Source of the DNA: Sphingomonas turrisvirgatae
GTDB lineage: Bacteria > Pseudomonadota > Alphaproteobacteria > Sphingomonadales > Sphingomonadaceae
Assembly: GCF_001721295.1 (NCBI RefSeq)
Contig: NZ_MDDS01000024.1
Coordinates: 124,001 to 188,000 of the forward strand
DNA length: 64,000 nucleotides
Direction of reading: 5' to 3'
Part shown: piece after piece, positions 9,307 to 19,213 of the stretch
Layout: the number at the start of each line of letters is the position of its first letter
Numbering within the stretch: position 1 is the first letter of the stretch
The notes under the pieces: generated by a model
What the model was told of the DNA's origin: nothing
Database searches by the model: none
Seen by the model: the letters and a program-made list of their open reading frames with translations, nothing else
Position numbers and translations under genes: made by a program

Positions 9307-10491
9307 CTATTCGTTTTCCTGAAGTGTTGCGACATCGCGGAGCAGATCAAGGAAGTGGCGCTGCGCCGTCGTGGGACGCCAACTTTCCCGCGTGGTGATG
9401 CCGATGGTCCGCGTGCTCAGCGGCAGCGAGCCGAGCGAGACCAGCACGCCGGCATCGATCTCGAGCGCCACCTGATCGGGCGAGAGCAGCGTCAGGAAGT
9501 CGCTGTCGCGCAGGATCTCTCGAACCACCATCACCGATCCGCATTCGATCGGCGCATGCGGTAGCGGGGCGCCTTCGAACAGCGCCTCCCATTGCGCGCG
9601 CAGCGGCGTGCCGGTCTGGCCGACGATCCACGGGTAGGCCGCCAGCGCCGCGTGCGGGGGCAGGCCGGCGCCGGCAAGCGGGTGCCCGGCGCGCGCGATG
9701 ACCGCCAGCCGATCGACCAACAGCGGCACTTGCACTGCGCCGGCGATCGGCTGGTCGCGCAGCGCGCCGACGGTCAGGTCGAGCACGCCGTCGAGCAGCG
9801 GATCGATCAGCTCGCGCCACGATCCCTCCACCACGTCGATGCGCGCCTGCGGATAGCGCGCGACAAAGCGCGCCACCGCGCGCGGCAGCACCACGGCGCG
9901 CGACAGCGGCATGGCGCCCACCGTCAAGCTGCCGCCCTGCCCAGGCTGATCGCGCAATTCGACGATGCCGGCGGCAAGCTCCGCGCGCGCCAGGCGAACA
10001 CCACGCGCGAGGCGGTGACCGCGCGGCGTCAGCGCCACGCCGCGCCCGCGCCGCTCGACCAGCGGCACGCCGCAAATCTGTTCGATCTCACGCACGGCGC
10101 GGTGCAGGGCGGGCTGGGACAAGCCCGTCATTGTCGCGGCGCGCGCGAAGCCGCCGGCATCGGCGAGCGCGAGAAAGGCGCGTAGCTGCGTGCCGGTCAT
10201 CAACCGCTCGGGCCGCGAAAACCCCCGGATGCCGCTGCGCACCGCGGTCGAGAGATGCTCGAGCGCCGCCTCCGCCCGTGCGGCGAGCGTGATGCCGGCC
10301 GCCGTCGCGGCCATCCCATCGACCTGCCGGTCGAACAGCCGCACATCGAGCTGCCGTTCCAGCTTGGCAATCCCCTGCGTCAAGGCAGGCTGCGAAAGGC
10401 CGGCGGTCTCGGCCGCCATGCTGATGCTGCCACGCGCTATGATCGCCGAGAGCGCGCGCAAGTGCCGCAGGTTGAGATCGAAGGGTTGCAT
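9307..10491 (-). CDS. LysR-type regulator with tandem helix-turn-helix domains (LigR-like role)
   Basis: At 394 residues this is about 90 longer than a standard LysR regulator. The reason is two successive winged HTH units: residues 5-65 ([20 protein letters not shown]...[14 protein letters not shown]) and residues 101-160 ([19 protein letters not shown]...[14 protein letters not shown]). The effector-binding domain follows from about 185. It sits between the two lig transcription units and is divergent from ligK, the expected place for the protocatechuate-pathway regulator. The effector is probably a pathway acid, by analogy with LigR. The duplicated DNA-binding domain is unusual for the family. 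Confidence 0.85.
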   Translation of the reverse strand: MQPFDLNLRHLRALSAIIARGSISMAAETAGLSQPALTQGIAKLERQLDVRLFDRQVDGMAATAAGITLAARAEAALEHLSTAVRSGIRGFSRPERLMTGTQLRAFLALADAGGFARAATMTGLSQPALHRAVREIEQICGVPLVERRGRGVALTPRGHRLARGVRLARAELAAGIVELRDQPGQGGSLTVGAMPLSRAVVLPRAVARFVARYPQARIDVVEGSWRELIDPLLDGVLDLTVGALRDQPIAGAVQVPLLVDRLAVIARAGHPLAGAGLPPHAALAAYPWIVGQTGTPLRAQWEALFEGAPLPHAPIECGSVMVVREILRDSDFLTLLSPDQVALEIDAGVLVSLGSLPLSTRTIGITTRESWRPTTAQRHFLDLLRDVATLQENE

Positions 10492-10607
10492 CAGCGCCTA
10501 CAAATAGCAAAATCTTATGGCCGGTTCAAAAATCAAAGTGGACCAAGCCGACCAACATCGATCCACGCATCATATCCAGCATTCGACTTTCACCGAGGGA
10601 ACATGGA
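10492..10607. promoter_or_regulatory. Divergent lysR-ligK control region with candidate LysR boxes
   Basis: Two T-N11-A motifs typical of LysR sites are visible. One is TAGCAAAATCTTA at 10505-10517, within an ATA...TAT dyad (10504-10518). The other is TTCAAAAATCAAA at 10525-10537, inside the imperfect dyad GGTTCA...TGGACC (10523-10544). Both lie near the lysR start, fitting autoregulation plus activation of ligK. A GAGGGA ribosome site for ligK is at 10595-10600. Confidence 0.5.
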
Positions 10608-11282
10608 ATGACAGGCATCGTCGTACGCGAGATCGAACGCGCACCCCTTTCGGTGATCGACGGCCTTGCCGCCGCCGGCGTCGCCACCGTGCATGAGGCA
10701 CAGGGGCGGATCGGCCTGCTGGGCCACTATATGCGCCCGATCTATCCCGGCGCGCGCATTGCCGGCAGCGCGGTCACCATCTCATCGCCGCCCGGCGACA
10801 ACTGGATGGTGCATGTCGCGATCGAGCAACTGCAGGAAGGCGACATCCTCGTCCTTGCGCCGACCTCGCCCTGCTTTGACGGCTATTTCGGCGATCTGCT
10901 GGCAACCAGCGCGATGGCGCGAGGGTGCCGTGGCCTGGTGATCGACGCCGGCGTACGCGACGTGCGCGACCTGACGCAGATGGGCTTTCCGGTGTGGTCG
11001 AAGGCCGTGTCCGCGCAAGGAACGGTCAAGAATACGCTGGGGTCGGTCAACGTGCCAATCGTCTGCGCCGGTGCAGCCATCGAGGCCGGCGACGTGATCC
11101 TCGCCGACGACGACGGGGTGTGCGTGGTGAAACGCGCCGATGCCGCATCGGTGCTGGAGAAGGCGCAGGCCCGTGAAGCAGCCGAGGAAGCCAAGCGCAA
11201 GCGGCTCGCGGCGGGCGAGCTGGGGCTGGACATCTATGACATGCGGCCCCGGCTCGAGGCGATGGGGCTGAAATATGTCTGA
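10608..11282 (+). CDS. ligK: 4-carboxy-4-hydroxy-2-oxoadipate aldolase / oxaloacetate decarboxylase
   Basis: LigK cleaves CHA to pyruvate and oxaloacetate, the last step of the 4,5-cleavage pathway. It is a class II (metal-dependent) aldolase of the RraA-like fold. The 224-residue protein shows [19 protein letters not shown], the active-site [13 protein letters not shown] (R117, D118) and the C-terminal [20 protein letters not shown], typical of the HMG/CHA aldolases. It starts the plus-strand lig unit and overlaps ligU by 8 bases. Confidence 0.94.
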   Translation: MTGIVVREIERAPLSVIDGLAAAGVATVHEAQGRIGLLGHYMRPIYPGARIAGSAVTISSPPGDNWMVHVAIEQLQEGDILVLAPTSPCFDGYFGDLLATSAMARGCRGLVIDAGVRDVRDLTQMGFPVWSKAVSAQGTVKNTLGSVNVPIVCAGAAIEAGDVILADDDGVCVVKRADAASVLEKAQAREAAEEAKRKRLAAGELGLDIYDMRPRLEAMGLKYV

Positions 11283-12330
11283 CGGCGTCCGGTGCATGTG
11301 GATGCGGGGCGGATCGTCGAAAGGCGGCTATTTCCTCAAGGACGAGCTGCCCGCCGACACCGCCGCGCGTGACGCCTTCCTGCTGCGCGTGATGGGTTCG
11401 CCCGACCCCCGCCAGATCGACGGCATAGGCGGCGCCGATCCGCTGACCAGCAAGGTCGCCGTGGTGAGCAAATCGACGCGCGATGGCGTCGATGTCGATT
11501 ACCTGTTCCTGCAGGTGTTCGTCGATCAGGCGATCGTCACCGACGCGCAGAATTGCGGCAACATCCTTGCCGGCATCGGACCGTTCGCGATCGAGCGCGG
11601 GCTGGTCGCGGCCACCGGCGACGAGACCCGCGTCGCGATCTTCATGGAGAATACCGGACAAGTCGCCGTGGCCACGGTGCAGACGCCGGGCGGCAAGGTT
11701 AGCTATGCCGGCGACGCGGCGATCAGCGGCGTGCCCGGCACCGCCGCACCCATCCCGCTCGCCTTCCGCGATACCGCCGGATCATCGTGCGGCGCGCTGT
11801 TGCCGACCGGCAATGGCGTGGACGAGATCGACGGCATTGCCGTGACGATGATCGACAACGGCATGCCGTGCGTGGTGATCGCGGCGGGCGATGTCGGGAT
11901 CACGGGCTATGAGGACCGCGACACGCTCGACGCGAACGACGCGATGAAGGCCAAGGTCGAGGCCGTCCGGCTGAAGGCCGGGCCGCTGATGAACCTGGGC
12001 GACGTGACCGACAAATCCGTGCCCAAGATGATGCTGGTCGCCGCGCCCAGGGAAGGCGGCGCGATCGCAGTACGATCGCTGATCCCGCACCGCGTCCATG
12101 CATCGATCGGTGTGCTGGGCGCGGTCAGCGTGGCGACCGCTTGCCTGATCGAGGGATCGCCGGCAGCAGCGGTCGGCGTGGTACAGGACGGCAGGCAACT
12201 GACGCTGGGTGTCGAACACCCCACCGGTGTCACCGAATGCGTGGTGACGCTGGACGACAAGGGCGCACCGGTCGAGGCCGGGATGCTGCGCACCGCGCGC
12301 AAATTGATGGACGGCAAGGTTTTTGCCTGA
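11275..12330 (+). CDS. ligU: 4-oxalomesaconate tautomerase (PrpF family)
   Basis: The 351-residue PrpF-like isomerase opens with [14 protein letters not shown], the family signature. It also has [16 protein letters not shown] and DNGMPCVVI, with the cysteines expected near the active site. LigU/GalD enzymes interconvert keto and enol or positional isomers of 4-oxalomesaconate so that LigJ can hydrate it. The reading frame overlaps ligK by 8 bases, so the two are coupled. The general family also contains aconitate isomerases, but the lig context decides the call. Confidence 0.9.
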   Translation: MSDGVRCMWMRGGSSKGGYFLKDELPADTAARDAFLLRVMGSPDPRQIDGIGGADPLTSKVAVVSKSTRDGVDVDYLFLQVFVDQAIVTDAQNCGNILAGIGPFAIERGLVAATGDETRVAIFMENTGQVAVATVQTPGGKVSYAGDAAISGVPGTAAPIPLAFRDTAGSSCGALLPTGNGVDEIDGIAVTMIDNGMPCVVIAAGDVGITGYEDRDTLDANDAMKAKVEAVRLKAGPLMNLGDVTDKSVPKMMLVAAPREGGAIAVRSLIPHRVHASIGVLGAVSVATACLIEGSPAAAVGVVQDGRQLTLGVEHPTGVTECVVTLDDKGAPVEAGMLRTARKLMDGKVFA

Positions 12331-14312
<1,982 letters not shown>

Positions 14313-14370
14313 GCGATCACACCCACGTGCGCCTGCGCGTCGCATGGTGCGCAGCGAAAGTCGGCCCGGT

Positions 14371-15024
14371 TCAGCGCGTGGCTGAGAGCGCGGCAAGATT
14401 GCGCAGCGCAAAGCCCTGTGCCCAGATGTTGACGACCAACGGATGATATTCGTCCGGAATGTCCTGGCATTGCCGCTTCAGCGACTTGCGTAGCCGCTTG
14501 ATCGCCTGGTCCACCGTGTTGGCGAACTCCTCGGGAAAATGGCTCCACCCCCTGCCCATCCAGCAGCGTTCCCACAGCAGCGCCTGGCTGAGCGGGGTGC
14601 CGCGTGCCTTGTAAAGTTCGACGACGATGTGCGCTTCGCGACCGGTAAGGTCGAGCAGCCGCCCGTTGCAGCGGACCTCCCGGGTGGCGGCATCGATTTC
14701 GAGCGGCGCGCAAGTCCAATCATTGTCCTGCATCGTGGGTTTGCCGCCGCGCGGCGCGGCAGCGCGGGCGACCGGCGTCTGGCCGGCCGCGGGCATCGAT
14801 ACGTAGTCGCCGTTGCGCGACATCAGCGCGTGAATCCGCCGATCCTCGCCGCCCGCCATCGGATAGACGCGGGCCGCCATGTCGGGGTCGGTGCTCATGG
14901 AATCGGGTCGGCGGCGTAAACGGTCCAGCACTTGTAGTCCCTCCACGTCATGGCTTCGCGCGGCCTGCGCCTGAGGCGCGGCCTCCAGAAGCCGCACGAT
15001 CCTTCGGCCGCCTTCCTCCGCCAT
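14371..15024 (-). CDS. Winged-helix (OmpR/PhoB C-terminal type) protein without receiver
   Basis: The C-terminal half (about 105-215) reads as a PhoB-type DNA-binding domain: LEIDAATREVRCNGRLLDLTGREAHIVVELYKARG, then ANTVDQAIKRLRKSLKRQ and a final beta-hairpin with LVVNIWAQGFAL. No receiver domain precedes it, and the N-terminal 100 residues are low-complexity and unassigned. The start is uncertain: ATGs also occur at 14898 and 14733 and no strong ribosome site picks one. It is probably a transcription factor. An 18-base dyad lies about 90 bases upstream. Confidence 0.65.
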   Translation of the reverse strand: MAEEGGRRIVRLLEAAPQAQAARSHDVEGLQVLDRLRRRPDSMSTDPDMAARVYPMAGGEDRRIHALMSRNGDYVSMPAAGQTPVARAAAPRGGKPTMQDNDWTCAPLEIDAATREVRCNGRLLDLTGREAHIVVELYKARGTPLSQALLWERCWMGRGWSHFPEEFANTVDQAIKRLRKSLKRQCQDIPDEYHPLVVNIWAQGFALRNLAALSATR

Positions 15025-15111
15025 CGGCTCAGCGTGGATCGCCGAACAGGATCAGACAGCGCCGAATCGATCTGTTAAGTGCCTTGCCTATCGGCGATGG
15101 CGCGTGCGCTC

Positions 15112-15129
15112 ATCCCCCTGACGGGGGAT
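15112..15129. promoter_or_regulatory. Candidate operator palindrome ATCCCCC-TGAC-GGGGGAT
   Basis: A perfect 7-base inverted repeat with a 4-base centre lies 88-105 bases upstream of the winged-helix gene start at 15024. Its position suits an autoregulatory or response-regulator site. It lacks a T-tract, so it is less likely to be a terminator. Confidence 0.4.
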
Positions 15130-15302
15130 AAGGACGGGGCGCGTGCGTGAATTTACGCTGCGTCCGTGGCGATCGAGGGCGAGATGGGGCTGGCCTGCGT
15201 CAGCGATGTGGGGGGTGTCGCCAGCGCAGCGGCGCCGGCGGTCGAGCCCGTCAGGCCTGCAGACGCTGCTCCGGCGTGCGCCAGCGCTGAACCGGTGAGG
15301 AC

Positions 15303-15338
15303 GGGGGAGATCGCAGGAGCCTGATTGCGATCTCCCCC
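15303..15338 (-). terminator. Strong hairpin 3' of the TonB-dependent receptor
   Basis: The arms GGGGGAGATCGCA (15303-15315) and TGCGATCTCCCCC (15326-15338) are perfectly complementary over 13 bases with a 10-base loop. The hairpin begins about 30 bases beyond the receptor stop. There is no T-tract, so it may be an mRNA 3' stabiliser or a Rho-linked end rather than a classical intrinsic terminator. Confidence 0.5.
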
Positions 15339-15369
15339 TGGCTTCTGCGCGGGGGCAGAGGCGTTCCGA

Positions 15370-17880
15370 CTAGAAGTTGAACTTGATCGTGCCGCCATAA
15401 GTGCGCGGGTCGCCGACCTGCGCGGCAATCAGCCCGGTGTTGCCGCCGGTCCCGGCGAGATACAGGTCGATATAGTTCTGATCGAACGCGTTGCGGACCC
15501 AGCCGAACACGTCGAACTTGCCCGTGCGGAATCCCGCGCGGAAGTTGTGCAGCGAATAGCCGTCGACCCAGGTGTAGATGGACGGCGAGGGGTTGGACGA
15601 CCAGCGCGAGCGATAGCTGGCGTCATAGCCGAGGTAGAACTGGCCATCCTCGCCGAACAGGGTGCTCGGCTGATTGACCTCGCCACCCCAGCTGAATGCC
15701 CATTTAGACACGCCCGGCAGGGGCGCGCCCGAGGCGTCGTAAACCGGCGGGCTGGCGCCGCCCGGCGTGCCCGGCGCGCTCGGCGTGCCGACATAGGCGC
15801 ATTTGTCACCCGCGACCCCCGGCAGCGCCGTGCCGCCCGCCAGTTCCGGTGGCGGCGGCGCGTCGCAGAAGCGGTCGAACTTCGCATCGGTATAGGCGCC
15901 GCTGACATAGGCGCTGAAGCGGTCGCTCGGGCGGATCGAGAAATCGGCCTCGATCCCCTTGCTGCTCACCCGATCGGCATTGGCGAGATAGCCGCGCACC
16001 GTGGTGCCCTGGCCGTTGCTGACGCTGGCCTGGAAGTCCTTGATCCTGGTATAGAAGCCGGTGAGGTTGAACGTCGCGCGACGGTCCCAGAACTGCGTCT
16101 TGATGCCGATCTCGAAGTGATCGACCTTTTCCGGCTTGATCTGGAAATAGAGCGGGATCGCCGCGCCGCTGCTGTCCGCCGGCACGCCGTTGAGGTTCAG
16201 GCCGGCCGTCTTGAACGAGCGCGCATAGGTCGCATAGGCGTTGATGTCGTTCGTTACTTCATAGCGCAGATTGAGGTCGTAGGAGAGGTTCCAGGCGCTG
16301 ACCTGGGGCGCATAGTTCTGCGACGCCTGCACGCCGCGCTGCGCCGCAGTCCACGGATCGTTATACGAGGCGGACGTCGGGTCGGCCGAAACGACCTGCC
16401 GCGTGCCGTTCGACGCCGTGCCGGTCACCACCGAGTCATAGAGGCCGTCCTTCTTGTCGTAGTTCAGGCGGATGCCGGGCGACACGACGAAACGGTCAGT
16501 CAGGTTCCAGTTGAGCTTGGCGAAGGCGGCGACGCTGGTGTTGTCGAGCCGGATGTCGTTGATCGCGACGACATTGTTCAGCACTGCCGGATTGTTCGAC
16601 AAGGCATTGGTCGGATTGAGCAGCCACTTGCTGGCGGCAAGACCCGTCGACTGATTGCCGCTGGTGCGGATCTTCTGGTGGAAACCGAACAGGCCGACGG
16701 CCAGATTGAACCCCTCCCCTTCATGGTTGAAGCGGAACTCCTGCGTATACTGGTTCTGCCGCGTCGGGTTTTCGACCTTCGTATACACCGGATAGATGGT
16801 GTAATCGCGGTCGTTCGCCGGCTTCCAATCCCAATAGCGCCAGGCGGTGATCGAGGTCACCGTGTTGCGATCGTCCAGGTTCCACACGGCGCGGGCCGAC
16901 AGGCCGCCATGCTCGTTGCGGGCGCGAAGCTGCGCGTCGACATCGGTGGTGCGGTCATAGGGATCGGCATTGGCCGGCAGGAGGCCCGGGAACTGCGCCT
17001 GCTGAGCCGCGACCAGCGCGGGATATTGCCGGTTTGCCGCACGCTGGGTCGGCCCATAGCCGCCGAACTGGAAGGCGCAGCAGATCGGGTCCTGAAGGTT
17101 CCAGTCGCCCGAAAGCGTGAGCGCGAAGCTGTCGCTCGGCTTGTAGAGCAGCGAGGACCGCAGGCCGATGCTGTCCTGCGACTGGATGTATTGGCCGGTC
17201 TGCGTGTTGTAGATCGTGCCGCGGCGGTCGGTCGAGGTGACGCTGACCCGGGCGGCGAGGTTGTCGGTGAGCGGACCGGAGATCGACGCCTTGCCCTGTT
17301 TGAAGTTCAAGTTGCCGAGCGACACCTCGGCCTTGCCCTCGAGTTCGAACGAGGGCGCGCGCGTCGTGATGTTGATCGCGCCGGCGGTCGTGTTCTTGCC
17401 ATAGAGCGTACCCTGCGGGCCGCGCAGCGTGACGATCTGATCGACATCGACGAAGTCCAGCGTCGCCGATGCGATGCGGTTGTAATAGACATCGTCGATG
17501 TAGATGCCGACGCCTTGTTCGAACCCGTCATTGGTCAGGCCGAACGGCGCGCCGATACCGCGGATGTTGATGAAGGTGTTGCGCGGATTTTGCGAATAGA
17601 ATTGCAGCGTCGGCTGAAGCTTGGTCAGGTTGCTGATATTGTAGGTGCCTTGGGCGTCGAGCGTCGCGGAATCGACGACCGAGATGGCGACCGGCACATC
17701 CTGAACATTTTCGGCGCGGCGGCGCGCGGTCACGACGATGCCGCCCGACTGAGCGTCCTCTGCCTCGACCGCAGGATCGGCAACCGGCGCGGCCGGCTCG
17801 TCGGCGGGCATGGCGTGCGCGACCGGCGAGATCGCAGCGGTCCCGAGCAGCACGGCCATGAACGAATATCGCATTGTCAT
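15370..17880 (-). CDS. TonB-dependent outer-membrane receptor
   Basis: The 836-residue protein has a signal peptide cleaved after SPVAHA, a TonB box (GGIVVTARRR, about 46-55) and a plug domain (VPVAISVVDSATLDAQ, INIRGIG, GPQGTLYGKNTTAGAINI). A 22-strand barrel ends in the C-terminal Phe (GGTIKFNF) needed for outer-membrane insertion. It transports a ligand across the outer membrane using TonB energy. It lies 58 bases or more from any lig gene but in the same neighbourhood, so uptake of an aromatic acid is possible. The LYGKNTTAGAINITT plug form is shared with many catecholate or iron-type and uncharacterised sphingomonad receptors. The ribosome site GGGGATGACA precedes the ATG. Confidence 0.92.
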   Translation of the reverse strand: MTMRYSFMAVLLGTAAISPVAHAMPADEPAAPVADPAVEAEDAQSGGIVVTARRRAENVQDVPVAISVVDSATLDAQGTYNISNLTKLQPTLQFYSQNPRNTFINIRGIGAPFGLTNDGFEQGVGIYIDDVYYNRIASATLDFVDVDQIVTLRGPQGTLYGKNTTAGAINITTRAPSFELEGKAEVSLGNLNFKQGKASISGPLTDNLAARVSVTSTDRRGTIYNTQTGQYIQSQDSIGLRSSLLYKPSDSFALTLSGDWNLQDPICCAFQFGGYGPTQRAANRQYPALVAAQQAQFPGLLPANADPYDRTTDVDAQLRARNEHGGLSARAVWNLDDRNTVTSITAWRYWDWKPANDRDYTIYPVYTKVENPTRQNQYTQEFRFNHEGEGFNLAVGLFGFHQKIRTSGNQSTGLAASKWLLNPTNALSNNPAVLNNVVAINDIRLDNTSVAAFAKLNWNLTDRFVVSPGIRLNYDKKDGLYDSVVTGTASNGTRQVVSADPTSASYNDPWTAAQRGVQASQNYAPQVSAWNLSYDLNLRYEVTNDINAYATYARSFKTAGLNLNGVPADSSGAAIPLYFQIKPEKVDHFEIGIKTQFWDRRATFNLTGFYTRIKDFQASVSNGQGTTVRGYLANADRVSSKGIEADFSIRPSDRFSAYVSGAYTDAKFDRFCDAPPPPELAGGTALPGVAGDKCAYVGTPSAPGTPGGASPPVYDASGAPLPGVSKWAFSWGGEVNQPSTLFGEDGQFYLGYDASYRSRWSSNPSPSIYTWVDGYSLHNFRAGFRTGKFDVFGWVRNAFDQNYIDLYLAGTGGNTGLIAAQVGDPRTYGGTIKFNF

Positions 17881-18006
17881 CCCCTTGATCTATTCCCCTT
17901 ATATCCATCGGGATAGTAGGAATATTCGACAAAGGGAATCTTTAGGCTGACCTAGCTCGCCGTCGGGGCGGCGGGCAAAGTCAGCTAAACCATTGAGCGA
18001 TCGGGG

Positions 18007-18762
18007 TCAGGGATGGTCGCGCCGCGTTTCCACCCGCATCAGCGACACCGCCGTGCGGCGCGGCTGAGTCAGCATGAAGTGAGTCGCCGCCGCCAGATCC
18101 TCGGCGCGAAGCATATGCGCCTGGTTGATCAGTTCCCGCTGCTTTTCGGGCGGAAAATCGGGATATTGGAAGTCGGCGCCGGTGAAGCCTGGTTCGATCA
18201 GTCCGACCTTGATGTCGCGTTCGGCGACTTCCTGCCGCAGCGCATGGGCAAAGCCCTGAATGCCGGTCTTGGCCGCGACATAGATGGATGAACCCGGCGA
18301 CTGGCTGACCGCGGACATCGATCCGATCAGCACGACATCACTGCCCGCCGCCATTCGCTCCAGCGCCGCCTTGGTCGAGGTCAGGTAAGCCGTGAAGTCC
18401 ACCGCGATCTGATAGTCCAGATCCGCTTCCGACGTGTCGACCAGCCCTTCGGCCGGCACCGCCGCGTTGATGACCGCGATGTCCAGCCCGCCGAGATAGT
18501 CGTCGGCCGCCTCGAAGAAGCGGCGGACATCATCCCGCTTGCCCAGATCGACGTTGATGCCGCCACCCTCGCCCACCTCGTTGATGCGCGCGAGCGCGTC
18601 GTCGAGATGCTCGGGCGTGCGCCCGCAGACGAAGACCTTTGCGCCTTCGGCGGCGAGCAGCACGGCGATCGCGCGGCCGATGCCGGTCGTTCCGCCAGTC
18701 ACGATCGCGCGCCGGCCGGCGAGGCTTGGTTGCGCGGTATGGGCGTCGGCAATGTCAGTCAT
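18007..18762 (-). CDS. Short-chain dehydrogenase/reductase (SDR)
   Basis: This classical SDR of 251 residues has the cofactor motif TGGTTGIG (22-29), INAAVP (the NNAG equivalent), and the catalytic Ser148, Tyr161 and Lys165 (GSMSAVS...SIYVAAKTG). The ATG at 18762 is chosen because GGAG lies nine bases upstream. An earlier ATG at 18771 directly abuts that site. It acts in the cytosol on an unknown alcohol or ketone. It lies upstream of the TonB receptor on the same strand with a 126-base gap, so co-expression is possible. Confidence 0.87.
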   Translation of the reverse strand: MTDIADAHTAQPSLAGRRAIVTGGTTGIGRAIAVLLAAEGAKVFVCGRTPEHLDDALARINEVGEGGGINVDLGKRDDVRRFFEAADDYLGGLDIAVINAAVPAEGLVDTSEADLDYQIAVDFTAYLTSTKAALERMAAGSDVVLIGSMSAVSQSPGSSIYVAAKTGIQGFAHALRQEVAERDIKVGLIEPGFTGADFQYPDFPPEKQRELINQAHMLRAEDLAAATHFMLTQPRRTAVSLMRVETRRDHP

Positions 18763-18855
18763 CGATTTCATCTCCAGTCAGAGAGGCTGCAAGGGCATGG
18801 CCCGCAGCGCGGCGGCGATGCGGTTGCGTGAACATCCCGCAAGCGCTCGATCGGC

Positions 18856-19152
18856 TCAGGCCGTTCCGCGCTTGCGCCGGGTCTCCCACCCCTTTTTGGC
18901 GGCGGCGGAACGATCCGCGGCGGACCGGCCGGCCTGCGACTTGCGCCCGCCCTTGCGGCTGCTGGCATGCGTATCGGGCTTGCCGCGGCCCGAACCCGAT
19001 TTGTTGCCGCCGCCCGATTCCTTGTTCACGGTGGCCCAGGCCCGGCGCTCGGCTTCCTTTTCGGGAACGCCGCGATCCTCATAGCCCTGCTCGATATGCT
19101 CGGCCTTGCGCTTCTGCTTGTCGGTGTAAGCGCTCTTGTCACCTTTCGGCAC
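18856..19152 (-). CDS. Small basic stress-type protein (KGG-rich, annotated elsewhere as plasmid stabilisation)
   Basis: This 98-residue, very hydrophilic, Lys/Arg/Gly/Ser-rich protein begins MPKGDKSAYTDKQKRKAEHI, followed by YEDRGVPEKEAERRAWATVN and a Gly-Ser linker. The C-terminal AAKKGWETRRKRG repeats the Lys/Arg theme. Relatives are widespread in stress-tolerant proteobacteria, and the plasmid-stabilisation label has no mechanistic support. A near-perfect EcfG promoter (19182-19207) lies directly upstream, and AGGAGG is the ribosome site. A general-stress-response role, possibly nucleic-acid binding, is my inference. Confidence 0.8.
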   Translation of the reverse strand: MPKGDKSAYTDKQKRKAEHIEQGYEDRGVPEKEAERRAWATVNKESGGGNKSGSGRGKPDTHASSRKGGRKSQAGRSAADRSAAAKKGWETRRKRGTA

Positions 19153-19181
19153 GTCCGCCTCCTGCGCTGCTTTAGCGCTTC

Positions 19182-19207
19182 AACGGCGCGGCGCTCCTGC
19201 GGGTTCC
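19182..19207 (-). promoter_or_regulatory. EcfG-type general stress promoter
   Basis: On the minus strand GGAAC (19207-19203) is followed by exactly 17 bases and then CGTT (19185-19182). This matches the alphaproteobacterial EcfG consensus GGAAC-N16/17-CGTT. It lies 30 to 55 bases before the ATG of the small basic protein. Confidence 0.6.
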
Positions 19208-19213
19208 GGCGCC

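Larger units (their letters stand above)
15025..15369. other. Gene-free region between winged-helix gene and TonB receptor
   Basis: These 345 bases hold no credible gene. They contain the palindrome at 15112-15129 and the large hairpin at 15303-15338. A frame open on the minus strand through 15153-15428 is low-complexity Ala/Ser/Pro and overlaps the receptor, so it is not called. Confidence 0.6.

Noticed and set aside
12223..12232. ACCGGTGTCA (complement of TGACACCGGT) inside ligU
   Set aside because: It lies in coding sequence for Thr-Gly-Val-Thr and has no partner, so it is probably chance. It also shows that the word can arise in GC-rich coding DNA.
15153..15428. Possible small gene on the minus strand overlapping the end of the TonB receptor
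   Set aside because: Ser/Ala/Pro-rich low complexity, overlaps the receptor and has no ribosome site.
15325..17916. 863-codon open frame opposite the first TonB receptor
   Set aside because: Low-complexity mirror frame. The minus strand encodes a complete TonB-dependent receptor.
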